A DNA stretch of 64,000 bases from Dasypus novemcinctus (Eukaryota > Chordata > Mammalia > Cingulata > Dasypodidae), in contig NC_080699.1 of NCBI RefSeq assembly GCF_030445035.2, positions 8,680,001 through 8,744,000 on the forward strand, written 5' to 3'. A program made the translations under genes and the position numbers. Shown in pieces: positions 35,431-60,250 of this stretch. Position 1 is the first letter of the stretch. Every line of letters starts with the position of its first letter. The notes below the pieces were generated by a model. That model had not been told where the DNA came from. It searched no databases and worked only from the letters and a program-made list of their open reading frames with translations.

Positions 35431-35463
35431 AAAATGCCCATATTTTGTCTTTTCTTGTTTTGT

Positions 35464-48497
<13,034 letters not shown>

Positions 48498-48563
48498 TCT
48501 CACTGTCCTCTCCATGGGAGAACACCTTCTCCAACTGCTGGCTTCTAGCTCTACCTTCTAGAC

Positions 48564-48570
48564 TTTTATA
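48564..48570 (-). promoter_or_regulatory. MMP10: MMP10 TATA box
   Basis: TATAAAA on the minus strand, about 67 bases upstream of the chosen start codon. A start site near 48535-48540 would be expected. Confidence 0.75.
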
Positions 48571-48649
48571 GGGTGACCCTTGAGATCATTGGTAATGATT
48601 GCGCTTCTCTGAATGACAGCAGGATGTCCACAAAAATTCAGAGTAAAGA

Positions 48650-48656
48650 TGACTCT
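48650..48656 (+). promoter_or_regulatory. MMP10: Weak AP-1-like site
   Basis: TGACTCT, one mismatch from the AP-1 consensus TGA(C/G)TCA, about 110 bases above the expected start site. Promoters of most inducible MMP genes have a consensus AP-1 site near -70, and none was found there. Confidence 0.3.
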
Positions 48657-48779
48657 GCTTATATTGGTGATTTCCCTCAACCTTCTAAATTCATAATATG
48701 ATGGAATGATTAATCTCCAGGAAATGGTTTCTGTGTTTACAAAGAAGGAAAAAAAAAAAAAAGAAATGACTAGATAACT

Positions 48780-50250
48780 CATGTTTGTGTGTTTGGGGAG
48801 AGGGAACTAAAAAGCCTGGTAAAGGATATTTTTAAATCAGTGCAAATTTCTTTTAAAGTGATTATATTTTAAACTCAAATATGAGTGGCTTAGGAATAAG
48901 TAGGTGAATGGAAAGAAATTCTAGATATAGTTATGCTCTAAATGGGGGATTTGATTTCTATGAGCATATTAGAGGAGATACTGAATTTCATTTCTTGAAC
49001 CCTTGTTTAAAATGGCCTATTACTAATTTTCAGATGCATTTACTGGCCCTGGATGAGGAGCAAAGAAAATGAAGCAGGCAATGAAAGGAGGGCCTGCAGA
49101 GAAAGGAAGAAGCAAATTCTCCTTTGGCTGTCATTTGTTTTCCATTTCAGAATGAGTGCTATGTTACCAGTAATGGCTCCACAAAAACTTGGTAAATTGA
49201 AATAAATCAAATTACATATTAAAGCAAAGTCTCCCTCTTACCTTCCTCTTCATTTTTGCTTTTTAGAAGTCTTTTCATTCTCTTACCTCCTCCCCAAGTA
49301 CAAAGGAGATGGATTGAGATTTGGGAAGGGGATACTCTCAAATCCTCCTTTTACTTTCCGCAACCCATCACCCAGCTCTGCCCATGAATGACGTTTTCTC
49401 TCTCTTTACTTTCACAGCCAGGTAGAGAGCTTTCTACACAGTGATTCTGCCATAACGGTTCTGTCAAATCACTCTATTAATACGGGTCTATTAATATGAA
49501 ATTCTTGTAAGACATGTTTTTCTCACTAAAGATAAATCAACTGGACCAAACTTGGACGTGTAATTTCAAAGTAGTGGGAGACTCAACTAATGAGGGTGCG
49601 GAAGGCTGCTCAGCCCCCTTGAGGAAGACTGGCCTGGAAGGTCATCCAGCAGCCCGAGGCTCTGAGAGCTCCAAGACAGCGAAGGAGAGGAGCCGGGGCT
49701 GCGCCGGCCCGGGCCAGGCAGGCTGGGACCTGGCGGAGCCAAGGAGCTCGCTCTACCGCAGCTTGGAAGAGAGCAGCTCGAGCTCAGGCTGGGACGCTTG
49801 GCTGGAGGCCGGAGCAGGCATCTGACTTCCGAGGAGCACGGTTTCAGCAGCCGTCGGAATGGGTGGCTCTGCCCGCACTCCCAAGGTGTCAGGTTTACAC
49901 GAAACGCTGCATCTCGGTGGTCTTTCGGTGGGTGCTTCGTAAACGTTAGTTTCTCTACCTTCCCGTGCATTTTCTCCTTTGCTTTCTTTCTCCTACAGCC
50001 TTCTAGAAAAGACCTGAAGAGTTCCGCTCAGTACGTAACCAAGAGGTGACGGGCAGTGGCAAGCCAAGGGTGGGCGCTGGGAGAAGCCCCCCTTGGAGTC
50101 AGGCATCGAGAGAGGTGAGATAATTAAAAAACCAACTAGAAGGTTTATTTTTTTAAAAAATTAACATGTAATGGCAATTCTAAACAATAATCCATGACCA
50201 AAACACTCCTCCATTAAATAAAAAAATCTTCCCTTGGTTTACGTTTTCTT
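48780..50250. other. MMP10 upstream region with a GC-rich patch
   Basis: The DNA is AT-rich up to about 49500, then a GC- and CpG-rich patch runs from about 49600 to 49940. A plus-strand frame at 49514-49825 (103 codons) has Ser/Arg-rich text, and a minus frame overlaps it. No protein family was recognised and no splice-linked gene is visible. A chance ORF, a fragment of a retrocopy or an unannotated RNA are all possible. Confidence 0.35.
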
Positions 50251-50254
50251 TCTT

Positions 50255-50625
50255 TTTTTTTTGATTTATTTATTTCTCTCCCCTTCCCTGCCAACCCCCC
50301 TCCCCCCTCCCGCCCAGTTGTCTGCTCTCTGTGTCCATTTGCTGTGTGTTCTTCTGTGGCCGCTTCTATCCTTATCAGCGGCACGGGAATCTGTGTTTCT
50401 TTTGTTGTGTCAGCTCTCCGAGTGTGCGCCACTCCTGGGCAGGCTGCACTTTTTTCCTGTGGAGCAACTTTCCTTACGGGGCGCACTCCTTGCGTGTGGG
50501 GCTCCCCTACCCGGGAGACACCCCTGCGTTGCAGGGCACTCCTTGTGCGCATCAGCACTGCGCGTGGGCCAGCTGCACACGGGTCAGGAGGCCCGGGGTT
50601 TGAACCCAGCTGCGTCCATTACTTC
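50255..50625 (-). mobile_element. Long DAS-type SINE
   Basis: Poly-T, ctctccccttccctgcc, ctgtgtccatttgctgtgtg, then the GC-rich body (gcgcactccttgcgtgtggg) and the reversed tRNA-like head near 50600-50625. Confidence 0.9.
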
Positions 50626-50629
50626 GGCC

Positions 50630-51835
50630 AGAGGTATATGAAAGAGGCTCCCATGGGGTGCGGATTCGGCTGTGCATCATTTTCAAAGGACCACTCCAAC
50701 CGCTTGGTTTCACTGTCTTAAAGTTTAAACCCCAAAACTCTCAGTGGTCAAGAGAATGGCAGAATTGAAGTAGTGTGTTATGTTATTTTGCGGTTAGGAC
50801 CAGCTAGCTACAATTGCTTTTTAAAAACCTGCTGTGTGAAAGGAAGCATGCCAGGTTCCTCGCTGGAGACGCAAATTACATGCACACAAGCTTCCATAGC
50901 CCTGAACCACCACAGCTTTATCGGGAGGTCTCCAAACTAATTTCCATCTAAAATATAATGTTTTTTGAAGTGTAAGTGATTTTAAAAAGTGCTCATTTGA
51001 GGCTTATTACTGAAAATAAGTTTGTCCTATAAAAACAAGTGGTGTTTAAAAAAATCATCCACTGCTGGTGTCAAATACACTAGGGAGACTCTGCTAAGGT
51101 GGGGGGGGGAGGGAGGTGTCCAAGCAGAGGCCAGATTTCCATCAGAAAGGGACGTGGCAGAGCAAATGCAGCCACCAATTGTTAGACTCGATGACGGTCC
51201 CTTTCTTCCTGGGATTCTATGATGCCGTTTATAGTAACCAGTGTCCCCCAAGGCTGGAACAGTGGGAGCGGGCGTGGGCAGGGCATATTTGTGTGCATGA
51301 GATTGGGATTGCCAAGGAGAGCAAAGGAAGGCCAGGTGGTGTCAGGGACTCAGCCAGATCTAACATCAAGGAAGGGGCAATGCAGCCAGGAAGTTAAGAC
51401 GGTTAAAGAGAAAACGAAGAAGAACTGGGGAAAGTAACGTCAGTGCCTTCCGGACCGTGGTTTTCACTTAGAATGTTTTCTCTGGAACATTGAATCATTA
51501 CAAGCCTGGCATGCGTGTTCTCCCATCAGCCTAATGGGATAGACTTCCAGGGCAGGGGCCAGAGAGGGGCATACTCAGACCCTGCCACGTGTCAGCAGTC
51601 GTCCAGGACACCTTGATATTAAGACAAATCAGATCTCAGTCCCAATTTATATTTGTGTGTCATATAATCCTTCATTTACCAAATGTTTATTGAAAGATGA
51701 TGGTACTATTACGGTGGCTATAGAGAGGTGGTCCAACACTGAAGAAGTTTATAGTAGAGTGGATGAGGTATTGCAGGCAGTATTAAGTGAGAAATTACAT
51801 ATGAATTCAGGAGGAGAGAAGTTTACTTTTAAAAT
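50630..51835. other. Intergenic, no gene recognised
   Basis: Only short scattered frames occur. A G-rich run (ggtgggggggg) lies at about 51099-51108. No repeat was assigned. Confidence 0.45.
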
Positions 51836-51839
51836 GCAC

Positions 51840-52400
51840 CACGGCTAAATATTGAGTTTTGAAAGAGCAAAATAAAACTGACTCAAAAGGTATTTGTATA
51901 CTAATGTTCATAGCAGCATTATTCACAAACCTGGAAACGTCATGTACAAACATGACTGTACATGAACATGTTTTGAGTGGATAAATAAAATATGATATAT
52001 CCATACAATGGGATATATTGAGCCCTAAAAGGGAATGAAGTTCTGACACATACTACAACATGAATGAAAACCTTGAGGTCATTATGCTTATTAAAATAAG
52101 CCAGACACAATGGGCAATATTGCATGATTCCACTTATATGAAATATAAAGAATAAGCAAATTCATAGAGACAGAAAGTAGATTCGAGTTAGCAGGGGCTG
52201 GGATAGGGATTATGGCCTAATGAGCACCGAGTTTCTGGTTGAGGTGATGAAAAAGTTTGGCAAAGGGTGGGGGTGATGGTCATACAACATTGAGAGTGCA
52301 ATGAACGCTGCTGAATTGTACACTTAAAAATGATTAAAGTGGAAGATTTCCCATTGTGTATCTGCTACCACAATAAAAATGATTAAAAGTTCTTTTTAAA
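51840..52400 (+). mobile_element. L1M-type 3' end
   Basis: Text atgttcatagcagcattatt, ggtcattatgcttattaaaa, attccacttatatgaaatat and ggttgaggtgatgaaaaagt is the 3' end of an old L1. Confidence 0.75.
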
Positions 52401-52404
52401 AAGA

Positions 52405-53546
52405 TGGAAAGACATGGAGTTGCGAAGGCTTTGCAATGATCAAGAATCATGTCAAGGAAGTCTGAAGGAGAGCAGTGATGGTGGGAATAGGAGAGAGAAG
52501 AGAAGGGGGAGGGATATTTGGGGAAATCCAGGGAAATGATGGAGTAGGGAAGGCATATCACGGCTTCAAGCCTCCCTTCAAAGCCAGTGATTATAGCCAG
52601 TCTTTAAGTTTGAAGATGGGAGGAAGTAATTGAAAAATTAGACATTTGCAGAAGAAATGTCCCAGTCCTTTCTTTGTGCCTTGCTGATAGGTCAGATCTT
52701 TGCCTGGGAAAAAAAATTGTCATCTCTGTGCATGGCTTGTGGGCCTCTGTCATAGACGTAGGTCCTAGATACCCCCTTTGCTACAGACCTCTCTTCTTGC
52801 TCCCCACCTCTGCTTTTGCTTGAACCTGGAAGTCATGTATGCTTTGCGCTGGGAAACATGTCTCTTCATGTTTCACTCCAATGTCTTTTAACAGACAAAG
52901 CTGTGCCAATGCCCCTGGGCATTTACCTGTCAAGCTCCAAGATGCCTCACCTTGAGTCATAATCTTACTAGTGTTGGCATATCCTGTTGGTGGATATTGT
53001 TATACAATGAAGGTTAATGTGGTAGTAATAGCTGTGATTATAACTGGATAAATACCAAAGCACATATCTCACAGGAGTGATGATGGTGCACAAGTTTATC
53101 CTGCATTAAACCAGCACACCTGGAAGGAAGGAATGACTTGGGGCAGGAGGAGTCCTGTGCTGGTCTTTAAGTCACTTGTTACTTTTGGGATTTACCAGAG
53201 TAAGAATATGGTCAGCCAAAGAGACATACAGAACTGTTCCAAACAGATGGCTAGAACCCTCAGTTCAGAGCTACTAATATATGCCAGATCCTAAATGTGC
53301 ATTATTTCTCATTTCTAGAACAACCCAATAAAGCAGAGATTAGTATTTTTAAAATTAAGTAGTAAGTTCAAGGTCAGCCAGGTAACAAATGATAAGAAAT
53401 CTAGCCACTACAAATTTTATGTTCATCAAAAACATCTTGGCTTGGGTGCATCTCACCCTGTAGCATGCCCACCATCCAGGTCTCTGGTTGTGTATTTACC
53501 TCTTTTCTTGTTTCTTAATAAACTCTCTACTCCCTTGTCTACCCTA

Positions 53547-53585
<39 letters not shown>

Positions 53586-54779
53586 CCTCTCACTTGGACC
53601 TTGACTCTCCCTCAACTTTTTTCTCTCTTGTTTTAATACATTCTGATCTTTGTCTCTGCTTCTTGAGACTGATGCCTGAACTTGCCTGCAGTTTAGCTCT
53701 TTAGCTTCCATTCTTTTCTTCCAACTCTCTGATCATACTGCTAACCCGGCCACTTCTCTTGACCTCTGTTGATCTGCTTTGTCACAAGCAGCTCCGTCTG
53801 ACCTGCGCTGCTGCGCAGATATGGCCCTCAGGGAACAATAACTGTACCTAAGCCTGAGAACTGCGGAACAACCCCTTGTTTACAGATGGCCCTGTTCTTG
53901 GAAAATTGGTTGGCTATCAATTTGAAACATCCAACAACATCTATTTCTAAGATTTTCAACATACACACATGATCATGGGTCAGCTGTGGTTCTCTACTAA
54001 CCTCAGTATTTTGCAACTTCTTTTTTCATTTGAAATTCCTGGTTTTATTACAGCCTGGGGTTATTGTGCTAAGGGGCAGATTTAGAAAAATGGGAAGTCC
54101 ATCTCCTTTCCCATGCCTTTAATACTATTTTGGTGGCTTCACAATGGGAACTCAATTTACTGCTGAATTATTAGTCATTTTTCCTCACCCTAATAATTTA
54201 GCCAAGCATTTTGGGTCACCAGCTCCTGCCATGAAAAAGACTATCAATGGAAGGAGGCAAAGTATCACAGTAGGGGTTAGATACCCCTCAGAACAGGGTT
54301 AGCAACAGCTTTGCTGGCTGCTCGTCTACTTGCTCTAGAAATGATCATTGGATTGAGTGGCTCGAGGCCCTCTGGCAACCTCTCCAGTCTCTCTAGCCAT
54401 TTGAGTTGGTTTCATTTACCTTGTCTCAGCTGGTTAAGTGCTATCACCTGCCCTTGGCCATTCTGGAATCCCTCCTGTCCTCTGATAATAGGGACCCCAT
54501 TCCACAGCACCATCTTATGTTTTCAACCTAGTCCACAGAAAGCAACCATTACCGAATTTCTCTGAGACACCAGCGTGTCCCCTCACTTGTGTATTCCTTC
54601 TAGGGCCTTCTAGGGGAAGAAAATCTGGTGGTGGTTTTCTAGTCTCAAAGCAATAAATTCACTATCAGATTCCCATCCACCTGGCACCACTAATTCTTTC
54701 CTCAGCAGTTTGCCACTGAAATTTTGGCATCTCTACCTCATTTACCACAGGAAGTTGTTGTGTCTAATATTTAAGAATT
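52405..54779. other. Intergenic, no gene recognised
   Basis: Contains a MIR fragment (about 53260-53400) and an AAT microsatellite. The stretch 54060-54779 may be an old ERV-L-class internal remnant on the minus strand continuing past the SINE nest, but the evidence is weak. Confidence 0.35.
53547..53585 (+). repeat. (AAT)13 microsatellite
   Basis: Thirteen uninterrupted AAT units. Likely polymorphic. Confidence 0.95.
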
Positions 54780-55627
54780 CAGGGAAGCGGTCTTGGCCCA
54801 ATGGATAGAGCGTCCACCTACCACATGGGAGGTCTGCGGTTCAAACCCAGGGCCTCCTGACCCGTGTGATGAGCTGGCCCATGCGCAGTGCTGATGCGCA
54901 CAAGGAGTGCCCTGCCACGCAGGGGTGTCCCCCAAGTATGGGAGCCCCACACACAGAGAGTGTGCCCCATAAGGAGATCTGCCCTGCACGAAAAAAGTGC
55001 AGCCTGCCCAGGAGTGGCACCACACACGGAGAGCTGACACAACAAGATGACACAACAAAACCCAACACAGGGCGGTGAACTTGGCCCAGTGGTTAGGGCG
55101 TCCGTCTACCATACGGGAGGTCTGTGGTTCAAACCCCGGGCCTCCTTGACCTGTGTGCAGCTGGCCCACACGCAGTGCTGATGCGCGCAAGGAGCGCCGT
55201 GCCACGCAGGGGTGTCCCTGGCGTTGGGGAGCCCCACGCGCAAGGAGTGCACCCGTAAGGAGAGTCACCCAGCACGAAAGAAAGTGCAGCCTGCCCAGGA
55301 ATGGTGCCGCACACACGGAGAGCTGACATAGCAAGATGATGCAACAAAAAGAGACACAGATTCCCGTGCCGCTGACAACAACAGAAGCGGACAAAGAAAC
55401 AAGACGCAGCAAATAGACACAGAGAACAGACAACCGCGGTGGGGGGCGGGGGAAGGGAGAGAAATAAATAAATAAATAAATCTTAAAAAAAAACAAAAGA
55501 ATACAAGTGAACACAGAAGAACACACAGTAAATGGACACAGAGCAGACAACTGGGGTGGGGAGGGTGAGGAGGGTGGGGAAAGGGGGAGAAATAAATTTT
55601 TTAAAAAAAATCTAAAAAAAAAAAGAT
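54780..55627 (+). mobile_element. Long DAS SINE carrying a second DAS SINE
   Basis: The outer SINE starts at 54780 (aagcggtcttggcccaatgg) and reads to about 55070. A second complete SINE then begins (gaacttggcccagtggttag) and runs to a poly-A at about 55495. The outer body resumes (acaagtgaacacagaagaac) and ends in poly-A near 55625. The 10-mer taagaattca flanks the whole at 54770-54779 and 55628-55637. The inner insertion site is not resolved to the base. Confidence 0.85.
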
Positions 55628-55639
55628 GTAAGAATTCAA

Positions 55640-56750
55640 GTCAGCAGAAGAGTGGACAGGCTTCTAGTTTCATTGCCAGAATTGAACCTGGAATCATGAA
55701 TGAATGTACCCTAATCAAAAAATTCTTCCCTGTCCAGTCTTATATTTCCTCACCTCAACCCAATACCTCAAAGATCCTTCCTTACAGATGCTCCTCTGAT
55801 TGTGATGATAGTTAGTGACTGTGGTGTATAAGCTGTTTCCTGCCAATACTAGGCTTTGAGCTGTGCTGAGACCTGATCTTAGTGACTAGCCTGGAAAAAT
55901 GAGGGGTGGTAAAGGCAATTTTGGAGAAGGACATTATCTTGAGCGGTGTTGTCTCAGATGAGGCCTTAGCAGATCCCCTAGGCAAGGGGAGGCTGCTGTC
56001 CTCTGGCAAGAAAGAGGTCCTGCTTCTGCCTGGGTGCAGCTTTGGGGGAACTTTAGGTGTTCAAGATTTTCAGGTTCACCTACTAATGTCAGATGCAAGT
56101 TCCCATTTCACAGATTTTGTAACTGCATTTCAGCACTCCATGATAGTTGAGGACTTCCTGAAATGTAGCCTGGAAGGTCCGTTGTCTTTCACAGTGAGTT
56201 TTGAGTTGCTGTCTGGCTGTCCTTACTCTCTTTTGAGTTCCCAGTGCAGACAAGGACCCACTCCACAGTTATAATTACCACTCTTCTCACACCATGCAAG
56301 TGCTCAGCCACCAGATAACCCCAAACCTCAGCATTCACCTTTATCCCTTCACATTCAACCACAGATGAGTGTCTGAGTCATTGTAATACGCCATCCCACT
56401 TCCAGCAAAACTGCCTTAGGCTGTCAGCCCTGGAGCCAGAGCCTAAGAGAAAAGCATAAGCAGAATGGGGCACATGATCCAGGGAACAGACTGAGGGGCA
56501 GGAAGGGCAAAGCAGGGACAGTGGGAGAGGTAATACCATGCATGGTCAACTGGTCAAAGATACACGTGACATGTTGTCCAAGTCTATGGGACTGTCGAAG
56601 GACATATGAGAAATGGAACTTAGAAAGGCAGCTACATCTACCCACTGGTTCCTCCCACTGTCAAATGTTTGCTCCAGGTGTGATTATCTTCACACTTCCA
56701 GGTTGCATGTGCATGAGTTCTGAGTGGGTTGTACAGCAGATCGTGATGCC
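55640..56750. other. Intergenic, no gene recognised
   Basis: The minus strand has the feel of an old ERV-L-type gag region, but no motif was firm. A plus-strand frame at 55906-56274 (122 codons) has no recognisable domain. Confidence 0.3.
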
Positions 56751-56753
56751 ACA

Positions 56754-57285
56754 TTGTGGCAGTTTAAGCTTTTGTGAACCTCAGAAAATCCTGTTCTTAA
56801 AGCTAATCTGTTCCTGTATGTGTAAACCTATGCAGGTGGGAGGTTTTGATTGAATTACTCCAGTTAAGGACCTTTGATTAGATTGCAGGGCCCGGCGTGG
56901 ATTTGATCCTTTATAAACAGAGGAATAAAAAGCTGCAGTACAGAAGAAAGCAGAGGGACAGAGGGGAGCCCAGCAGCTGAGCGAGAAGGCCCCAGGAGCC
57001 AGAAGTGGAAATCAGTGGAACACGGAAACTGAGAGGAGGCTACTTTAGCCAGAAGCTGAAAGCAATGGGACTGGAGGAGAGCAGAGAGAGGAGCCAGCGC
57101 TGCCGTCATGCCTGGCCAGGTGTTGTCCACAGTTGCAGCTCGGGGAAGGGGATCTGCTGACACCTGGATTTGGACACTTCCACGGCTTCAGTACTGTAAG
57201 CTTTTATCCTTGTAACGTCCCATTGTACAAACCAGCCCATTTCTGGTATATTCTTTCCAGCAGCTTTTAGCAAACTAAGACAAAC
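56754..57285 (+). mobile_element. MaLR-like LTR
   Basis: Starts TGTGGCAGTTTAAGC, has gattgcagggcccgg, CCTTTATAAACAG and a GA-rich body, and ends cagcttttagcaaactaaga-caaaca. Same plan as 19505-19973 but with a longer GA-rich middle. Confidence 0.72.
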
Positions 57286-57289
57286 ATCA

Positions 57290-60250
57290 ATGGAAAAATT
57301 CAGGGTAGGAAGCAAGAAGCACATGGCGCAAGCTTGATGGGAAGAGCTATCGGTTTAGAAACCAGGTTAGAACCTGTGCAAACCAGTCACTGGTGCTCTG
57401 GCAGGGACAAAATACACATGAGCTCTGAAAATGTGTTGGAAGAGGTGTCTGATAAGCTCCCTGACTCAGCAATTGCACTCCTAGGCATACGATCTATGAA
57501 TGCCTATATATATCCCACAATATTTGTAATAGCCTATTGGGGGATTGAATACCCCAGAAAACATGCTTTCAATCTTTATCCATTCCTGTGGTTGTGAACC
57601 CATTTTAAATAGGACCTCTTAAAGATGTTATTTTTAGATAAGGTGTCACCAACTGAATTTATTTGAGTGTTAATTCAGATTACTGAAGTCCATTATAAAT
57701 AGAATAAAATTCATACTTAAAAAGAGAAAGCCACAGGAAGGAGCTGGAAATCAACAGAAAAGGCAAACGCACTGCCATGTGACAGAAAAACTAAGAACCA
57801 AGGATTGCCGGCAGCTTGTCCCAGCATGACACAGCCTTGGGGGAGAAAGCATTGCCTTGCTTGGACTTTTCCTAGCCTCAAAACATGAGCCAATAAATTC
57901 CTGTTGTTTAAGCCAAACCATTGTATGGTATTCACTTTAGCAGCTAAGAAACTAATTTTGGGCTATTCCAAACTATTAACGTTCAACATCCATCAACCAT
58001 GGATGAAGTGCAGAAATATACACTTTTTTGGAGAAATGGAAAAGCCAATGATCAATTTCATTTGGAAGGGGAAAGGACCCTGAATACCCAAAATTATCTT
58101 TAAATAAAGAAGAGTGAAGTTGGAGGCCTCTCACTTCCTGATTTTAAATCAGATTATCTAACACAGTGGTAAAAACAGCAGGGTACTGGCACGAAGACAG
58201 ATTGAGCAATGGAACTGAGTCGAGACTCAAATAGGCCTTCACATCTATGGTCAAGAGATTTTCGACAAGGTTGTCAAGCTCACCCAATCTATTCAATAAC
58301 TGGTGTTGAGAGAACTAGATAGATATCCATATCCAAAAGAAAGAAGGAGAACCTCTATCTCACACCTTATACAAAACTTAACTCAAAATGGATCAAGGAC
58401 CTAAACATTAAAGCCACAATGATAAAATTTATAGAAGAAAATGTAGGGAAACATCTTCAGGATCTTGTAGTAGGTGCTAGTTTTTTAAGGCTTATGCCTA
58501 AATCACAATTAACAAAAGAAAAAATGGATAAATGGAAGCTCCCCCAAAATAAACATGTTTGTTCTTCAAAAGTCTTTGTCAAGAAAGTAAAAAGGCAGCC
58601 GACTCATTGGAAAATATTTGGAAACCACATGTCCAATAAGGGTTTGATATCCATGTTTTATGGAAAGATCATACAACTCAATGATAAAAAGAACCCAATT
58701 AAACAATGGGTAAAGGACTTGAATAGACATTTTTCCAAAGAGAAAATGCAAATAGCTGAAAAGCACATGAAAAAAAATGTTCAACATCACTAGCTATTAG
58801 GGAAATGCAGATCAAAACCACTATGAGATATCATTTCACACCTTATAGAATGACCATTCCAAAAAAAAAAACAGAAATTATAAATGCTGGAGAGGATGTG
58901 GAGTGATAGGAACATTCCTTCACTGCTGGTGGGAATGGAGAATGGTGAAGCCACTGAGGCAGTACCTCAAGAAGCTGCCTATAGAACTGCCACGTGATCC
59001 AGCAATCCCGTTGCTAGACATATATGGAGACCTGAAATCAAGGTTGTGAACTGACATTTGTACAACGATGTGCACAGCAGCATTATTCACAATTGCTGAA
59101 GCAGCCCAAGTGTCCATCAACTGATGAATGGATACTCAAAATGTGGTATATACACACAATGGAATACTATTAAGCTGTAAGAAGAAATGAAATTGGCATA
59201 TGACAACCTGGGTGAACCTTGAGGACATTATGTCAAGTGAAATAAGCCAGACATAAAAGGACAAATATTTTATGGTCTCACTGATAGGAACTAAATACGC
59301 TGAGTAAACTCATGGGGGCAAACTCTAGAGTACAGGTGACTAGAAGAAAGAACACGGACTGAGACTGGGAGCTGAAGCTTAATGTATGCAGAATTTTTAA
59401 TAAGGTTTATTGTGAAAGCGTAGAAATTAGTAGAGTTGATGGTAACACATTATGGTGAGTAAAACTAACACTGCTGATTTATAAATTACTTTGTGGTTGA
59501 AAGGGGTAGTTTGTGGACATTGTCAATTGAAAGGAACCTAGAGAATAATCTAGGGACTGTCTAACAGTGATTTCAGTGGTGGATGAAGACTGTGATTGCT
59601 AGTATAAATATAACCATGTTCTATTATGAAGTGTTAAAAATATGGTGATACATGGGAAAATTACAACTAAAGCAACTAGACGATAATTAACAATAGTATT
59701 GTGATATTCTTGCATCAATGGCAAAGAAAATACTCTGTTAATTCTAAGGGTCAACAATAGGGGGTAAAAAGGAGCATGGGGGTTTTCCTTTTGGAGTTAT
59801 GAAAATGTTCTAAAATTGACTGAGGTGATGACAGCACAGCTCTGATGAAAATGAGAGCCATGAGTGTCCACCTTGAATGGCTCGTGCAAGGATGTGAGTG
59901 CACAGCACAGGCAATCTGTGGTGGAAGATGGACCACAGTTAACAACAAATAGCGCATTCTCTCATGAATGATAACAAATATATAATACTAATCTAAGATG
60001 TTAATAATCGGGGAAGTTGGAAGAAAATACACCAAATGCTAGAGTTAGTAGTAATCTTTTCACGACGCTCTCTCATAGCTTGTAATGAATGTTTCACAAC
60101 AACACAAGGTGCTGGTGGTGGGGTGATGTATGGGATCCTGTAAGAGGTTATGCATGTTTGCTTTGTAAATTCACAAACTTTATTATGCACTTTAGGTATG
60201 TTCAAGCATGAATGATACACATCAATAAAAATGTTTTAAATGCAAAAGTG
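57290..60250 (+). mobile_element. L1 LINE 3' part, interrupted by an LTR
   Basis: ORF2 C-terminal text (frame 58419-58793: Lys/Asn-rich, with [20 protein letters not shown]) is followed by the L1 3' end: cattattcacaattgctgaa, gaatactattaagctgtaag, then a long 3' UTR and gatacacatcaataaaaatg with a tail. A shorter L1-like stretch at 57460-57535 precedes an LTR insertion (57536-57956). No RT domain is intact. Confidence 0.75.
57536..57956 (+). mobile_element. MaLR-like LTR inside L1
   Basis: gattgaataccccagaaaac, ccattcctgtggttgtgaac, cattataaatagaat, catgtgacagaaaaac and ttagcagctaagaaactaat show the same plan as the other MaLR-like LTRs. The ends are worn. Confidence 0.7.

Noticed and set aside
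54771-55550. 259-codon minus-strand frame, the longest in the window
   Set aside because: It spans two SINE copies read in antisense. The length is due to GC-rich repeat sequence.
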